8,123 bases of DNA from NCBI GenBank assembly GCA_017521775.1, contig JAFXBO010000050.1, positions 1-8,123 on the forward strand, in the 5' to 3' direction. The notes beneath the pieces are model-generated. The model was not told where the DNA came from, did not search any database, and worked only from the letters and a program-made list of their open reading frames with translations. Made by a program: the position numbers and the translations under genes. This stretch comes from Clostridia bacterium (GTDB lineage: Bacteria > Bacillota > Clostridia > UBA1381). Shown here piece by piece: positions 6,128-8,123 of this stretch. Position 1 is the stretch's first letter. Each line of letters opens with the position of its first letter.

Positions 6128-6781
6128 TTAATCAATTCCTTTCAAATCAATATACTTTTGTTCTGTAACCGTTATATTAGCACGACCATATGTGAGCTCG
6201 GTTATTTCCTTAATTAAATCTTTAGTTTCATCAATCGTCGTATATATGTAATATGTCACATCATCACCATACACAATGTCATCGGTCATTAAATTTTTGG
6301 TCCCTATCATATGTTGAATTTTACCTGACATAGTGTAGTCAATCTTAACGCAAATCACATTACAAAGAGCTCTTGTTATTATATCTGCTTCATATAGCCC
6401 CTGTTTAGCAGATGAACCATATGCATGAACAAGTCCCCCAGTTCCTAAAAGTGTTCCTCCAAAATATCTTGTAACAACAACGCACACATCAACCAAACCT
6501 TCTTTTCTGATGGTGTCTAAAACAGGCATACCGGCAGTTCCACCCGGTTCTCCGTCATCAGAGTACCTGAAAATATTGTTTTCGTCGATTATATATGCAT
6601 AAACATTGTGTGTTGCATCAGGATATTTTGATTTTATTTCCTTCAAAAATTCAAGAGCCTCTTCCTCACTGTCTGCAGGAGAAACACTTGCAATAAATTT
6701 TGATTTCTTCTCAACTAAAAGAGTGCTTGCACGATGTTTAACTGTTTTGTATTTTGCTTTTTGAGATATCTTAATCACCAC
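6128..6781 (-). CDS. yigZ: YigZ/UPF0029 (IMPACT) family protein
   Basis: A 217-residue protein of the UPF0029 family, related to eukaryotic IMPACT and B. subtilis YvyE; the bacterial role is not settled. The N-terminal domain shows VEKKSKFIASV (23-33) and the family signatures RYSDDGEPGGTAGMPVLDTI (72-91) and VTRYFGGTLLGTGGLVHAYG (103-122). From about residue 145 the DUF1949-like, ferredoxin-fold C-terminal domain follows (KIDYTMSGKIQHMI). Both domains and the length are normal. The likely start is one of two adjacent GTG codons (6781 or 6778), three to six bases after the hflX stop, with no good Shine-Dalgarno, so coupling to hflX translation is inferred. There is no in-frame ATG before the conserved part. 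In some clostridia these genes lie near translation-quality factors, which fits the adjacent hflX, but function here stays open. Confidence 0.93.
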   Translation of the reverse strand: MVIKISQKAKYKTVKHRASTLLVEKKSKFIASVSPADSEEEALEFLKEIKSKYPDATHNVYAYIIDENNIFRYSDDGEPGGTAGMPVLDTIRKEGLVDVCVVVTRYFGGTLLGTGGLVHAYGSSAKQGLYEADIITRALCNVICVKIDYTMSGKIQHMIGTKNLMTDDIVYGDDVTYYIYTTIDETKDLIKEITELTYGRANITVTEQKYIDLKGID

Positions 6782-6784
6782 CAG

Positions 6785-8044
6785 TTATATTATATAATTT
6801 CTGAGTTTATTATAGGTTATGCTGTCTGCCAGAAGTACCAAAACTGTTCCCTCTTGGGTATATTCTTCCGACAAAACTTTTTGTGTATTATGAAGTTCAC
6901 TAACCAATGAGCCTTCAGAATATGGAACTAAAATTTTCATTTTCTGTTTCTTCCCCGGAGCTGTGTCTCCGATTACTCTCATCAGTTCATCGAGTCCCTC
7001 TTTTTTCTTTGCTGATATAAACACATCAGATACAGAGCTTTTTATAATTTCATCTTCTCTTTTATCGCATTTATTATAAACTGTTATTTTGGGTTTGTTA
7101 TCTGCACCGATATCTGCCAAAACCTCATCAACCACTATAATCTGATTTTCGTATTCAGGATTTGAGATATCCACAACATGCAACAATACATCTGCAACAA
7201 CTGCTTCCTCAAGTGTTGATTTAAAAGCTTCAACCAGATGATGAGGAAGTTTTCTTATAAATCCAACCGTATCAACCAATAAAATTTTTCTGCCATCCTC
7301 AAGTTCTAATGCTCTTGAGGTTGGGTCTAATGTTGCAAACAGCTTATCCTCTGCAAAGACATTTGCATCTGTCAACGCATTTAAAAGAGTTGATTTGCCT
7401 GCATTTGTATATCCAACCAAAGCAACACTTATAACTCCATCTTTTTTTCGTCTTGAACGCAAAAGCTCTCTATGCTTTCCCAACTCCGAAAGTTCTTCTG
7501 TCAATGCTTGTATTCTTCTGTGAATATGTCTTCTGTCAGTTTCAAGCTTTGTTTCTCCGGGACCTCTTGTTCCAATTCCTCCGCCCGTTCTGCTCATCAC
7601 AACTCCAAGACCTCTTAGTCTCGGAAGTCTGTATTTTAGCTGTGCCAGTTCAACCTGAATTTTTCCCTCTCCACTTTTTGCTCTCATAGCAAAAATATCT
7701 AAGATAAGCATAGAACGGTCAAGTACCTTTACCCCTAACAGTTCTGATATATTTCTTAATTGAATAGGAGACAGCTCATCGTCAAATACGACACAATCAA
7801 TTGAAAGCTCATCTATCGACATCCTGATCTCTTCAAGCTTTCCTTCTCCCATATATGTTCCTGATTCCAATTCGCTCTTGTTTTGTATGACTTGGGCCAC
7901 AACCTCTCCGCCTGCTGTTTTAACCAACTCATACAGTTCCTTAATTGATTCTTCGGTTGTGTCCTCTATTATATTTTTTAATCCGAGATGCACCCCTGCC
8001 AACAAAACACGCTCTTTTTTTATCTCATTAGATTTAATTTCCAT
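6785..8044 (-). CDS. hflX: Ribosome-associated GTPase HflX
   Basis: HflX is a GTPase that binds the 50S subunit and 70S ribosomes and splits stalled ribosomes, notably under heat or antibiotic stress. The 419-residue protein has the two-part HflX layout: an N-terminal domain ending in the family segment RTGGGIGTRGPGETKLETD (152-170) and helices, then a GTPase domain with P-loop GYTNAGKST (211-219), switch I FATLDPTSR (236-244, Thr238), DTVGFIRKLP (258-267), the guanine motif NKCD (324-327) and a SAK motif (344-346). A short C-terminal domain follows. Nothing is missing. The ATG at 8044 lies 8 bases after AAGGAT (8053-8058). It is the first gene of the left-running cluster, and the yigZ gene begins 3 bases past its stop. 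Confidence 0.97.
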   Translation of the reverse strand: MEIKSNEIKKERVLLAGVHLGLKNIIEDTTEESIKELYELVKTAGGEVVAQVIQNKSELESGTYMGEGKLEEIRMSIDELSIDCVVFDDELSPIQLRNISELLGVKVLDRSMLILDIFAMRAKSGEGKIQVELAQLKYRLPRLRGLGVVMSRTGGGIGTRGPGETKLETDRRHIHRRIQALTEELSELGKHRELLRSRRKKDGVISVALVGYTNAGKSTLLNALTDANVFAEDKLFATLDPTSRALELEDGRKILLVDTVGFIRKLPHHLVEAFKSTLEEAVVADVLLHVVDISNPEYENQIIVVDEVLADIGADNKPKITVYNKCDKREDEIIKSSVSDVFISAKKKEGLDELMRVIGDTAPGKKQKMKILVPYSEGSLVSELHNTQKVLSEEYTQEGTVLVLLADSITYNKLRNYII

Positions 8045-8052
8045 AATAATTT

Positions 8053-8058
8053 ATCCTT
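8053..8058 (-). promoter_or_regulatory. Ribosome binding site of hflX
   Basis: AAGGAT on the minus strand, 8 bases before the ATG at 8044, the only plausible Shine-Dalgarno in the leader. Confidence 0.7.
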
Positions 8059-8078
8059 ATATATAGATATTCACTATA

Positions 8079-8087
8079 ATTATAACA
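8079..8087 (-). promoter_or_regulatory. Extended -10 promoter upstream of hflX
   Basis: The minus strand reads TGTTATAAT, an extended -10 (TGnTATAAT) with a perfect hexamer. The -35 position 17 bases upstream is not consensus, which an extended -10 tolerates. Transcription would begin near 8072, giving a leader of about 28 bases. It would serve the hflX to queG cluster. Confidence 0.6.
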
Positions 8088-8123
8088 AAAAAATTTGACT
8101 TAGTATACCCTATTTTAAAAAAA

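Noticed and set aside
8058..8075. ARG-box-like 18-mer in the hflX leader (minus strand, about 13 of 16 specified positions)
   Set aside because: The sequence is nearly all A and T, the right half-site lacks the conserved CA in the correct place, it has no paired box, and hflX is not an arginine gene.
8101..8123. T-rich tract on the minus strand at the right edge, possibly the tail of an upstream terminator
   Set aside because: The stem would lie outside the window, so it cannot be supported.

Overview
The window looks like ordinary chromosomal housekeeping DNA from a low-GC Gram-positive anaerobe, most likely a member of the Clostridia (Lachnospirales-like). The evidence is the strongly AT-rich sequence and codon use, strong AAGGAGG-type ribosome binding sites, the protein variants present (short QueG, UPF0029/YigZ protein, Clostridia-type arginine genes) and an arginine operon with an ArgR-type operator. 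I infer this assignment from sequence character; no database comparison was possible. All ten genes lie on the minus strand, so transcription runs from high to low coordinates, and nearly every base is coding.

Region 1 (8123 to 4386) is a tightly packed five-gene unit behind an extended -10 promoter near 8080. The order is hflX (ribosome-associated GTPase), a yigZ/UPF0029 protein, a small unrecognised lipoprotein, trxA (thioredoxin) and a short queG-type iron-sulfur protein for the last step of queuosine synthesis. Junctions range from a 4-base overlap to 14 bases, so co-transcription and translational coupling are likely. Ribosomes and tRNA (hflX, queG) and thiol redox (trxA) are loose themes, but no single pathway joins all five.

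Region 2 (4385 to 4241) is the only real intergenic space. It contains a near-consensus sigma-A promoter for the arginine operon, overlapped by two ARG-box-like 18-mers with 2 bases between them. The -10 element covers the upstream ATG of the argD reading frame, so argD almost certainly starts at a TTG further in, behind a GGGGG Shine-Dalgarno.

Region 3 (4240 to 1) is the arginine operon in the order argD, argF, GNAT acetyltransferase, argC, argB, with argB running off the left edge. ArgB phosphorylates N-acetylglutamate, ArgC reduces it to the semialdehyde, ArgD transaminates that to N-acetylornithine, and ArgF carbamoylates ornithine to citrulline. The first step (glutamate acetylation) and the deacetylation/transacetylation step (argJ or argE) are not seen as named genes. 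The small GNAT enzyme inside the operon is the obvious candidate for the acetylation step, and argJ may lie beyond the left edge.

I see no mobile element, CRISPR array, RNA gene, phage gene or strong intrinsic terminator. The most interesting items are the GNAT gene as a possible short N-acetylglutamate synthase, the ArgR/promoter arrangement that corrects the argD start, and the unrecognised lipoprotein. I did not find a convincing undescribed system.
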